Program-made: the position numbers and the translations under genes | Shown here: positions 63,684 through 64,000 of the stretch, one piece after another | Layout of the letters: each line of letters opens with the position of its first letter | How positions within the stretch are numbered: position 1 is the first letter of the stretch | Source of the DNA: Erythrobacter ani | GTDB taxonomy: Bacteria; Pseudomonadota; Alphaproteobacteria; Sphingomonadales; Sphingomonadaceae | Assembly: GCF_019204025.1 (NCBI RefSeq) | Contig: NZ_JAGSPB010000003.1 | Location: 186,001 to 250,000 of the forward strand | Reading direction: 5' to 3' | Length of the DNA: 64,000 bases | The notes under the pieces: model-generated | Told to the model about the DNA's origin: nothing | Database searches by the model: none | The model's input: only the letters and a program-made list of their open reading frames with translations

Positions 63684-64000
63684 TTATTCTTTGGCGTTCT
63701 CTGCCTTTTCCGGAGTGACTTCGGCCGCTTTCTTTTCAGCCTTTTTCCTCGCGTCGAAGGTTTCGGTCATCTCTTTGTCCATTGCATCATCGATCTGTTC
63801 GGCAAAATCGGGAAAGTGATCGTCCTCTTCTTCGTTGATGTGGTGCCGATAGCGATCGTCGAGCTGTTTGAATTTCTGCAGCCACCCGGGCGAAGCCATG
63901 TCCGTCGCGGCGAGATCATTGAGCATCTCGTCGATTTCGTGGTGCTCGGCGACTGAGTGACGGGTCTCATCGCTCACTTCGGGGTCCGCCAGCATCTCTG
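63684..64000 (-). CDS. hemerythrin-like HHE domain protein (5' end beyond window)
   Basis: At least 105 residues; the reading stays open to the edge and hemerythrin HHE proteins usually have about 50 more residues at the N-terminus. AEHHEIDEML and RHHINEEEDDHFPDF carry the second and third iron-binding His/Glu sets. A charged, Lys/Ala-rich C-terminal tail follows. The first HHxxx helix is outside. Confidence 0.82.
   Translation of the reverse strand, partial: EMLADPEVSDETRHSVAEHHEIDEMLNDLAATDMASPGWLQKFKQLDDRYRHHINEEEDDHFPDFAEQIDDAMDKEMTETFDARKKAEKKAAEVTPEKAENAKE

Overview
The window is GC-rich, densely coding DNA with no plasmid, phage or transposon genes. Gene content and order point to an alphaproteobacterium of the Sphingomonadales, most likely an Erythrobacteraceae-type organism. 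This is inferred from the linkages 6S RNA-zapA-5-FCL and tkt-gap-pgk, from recG/sdhE/mfd, from a DivL-like kinase heading tsaE-amgK-murU-addB-addA-trxA, from an EcfG-type promoter (GGAAC-N17-CGTT), and from several small families common in this group (DUF2842, DUF3429). Nearly all of it is chromosomal housekeeping DNA.

Layout. 1-9.8 kb: the 5' part of a secreted M20 amidohydrolase, an SLC13-type permease with RCK_C domains, a zinc alcohol dehydrogenase, tRNA-Leu, an efp-IMPase pair, two small unknown proteins, a Ktr-type K+ uptake pair and thiE. 9.8-18.8 kb: central carbon metabolism. A class I aldolase lies apart from the operon tkt-gap-pgk, which runs on into an NTF2-like and a hotdog thioesterase gene. 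Divergent from tkt are a short coiled-coil protein, zapA, 6S RNA, 5-formyl-THF cyclo-ligase and a DUF2842 protein. 18.8-28.5 kb: a lipoprotein amidohydrolase, an ArsR-AHSA1 pair with its own candidate operator, tRNA-Asp, the branched-chain 2-oxoacid dehydrogenase genes (E1alpha, E1beta, E2), thyA, tRNA-Pro, an SDR, and a Pmp3/YqaE stress peptide behind a candidate general-stress promoter. 28.5-41 kb: a UbiB-family kinase, a DUF885 hydrolase, LMW-PTP, recG, sdhE, mfd, a stand-alone EAL phosphodiesterase, NAD kinase, tRNA-Asn and a 50-codon ORF.

41-64 kb: a TauE/SafE permease, secA, argJ, a second IMPase-family gene, trxA, and a tightly overlapping run read leftwards: divL, tsaE, amgK, murU, addB, addA. 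The kinase at its head has Tyr where a histidine kinase has its phospho-acceptor His, the hallmark of Caulobacter DivL. Then come ahcY and a peroxiredoxin, divergent around a perfect palindrome. Next is a BlaI repressor followed by an M56 peptidase ORF that shifts frame into an M23 peptidase ORF, i.e. a disrupted M23/M56 fusion. Last are folE and a hemerythrin-like gene cut by the right edge.

No non-coding gap exceeds about 300 bases; the largest hold the 6S RNA, a repeat-rich bkd spacer, and promoters. The least ordinary features are the DivL-type tyrosine kinase and its operon, the frameshifted M56/M23 gene under BlaI control, and several candidate regulator sites. I found no convincing wholly new multi-gene system.
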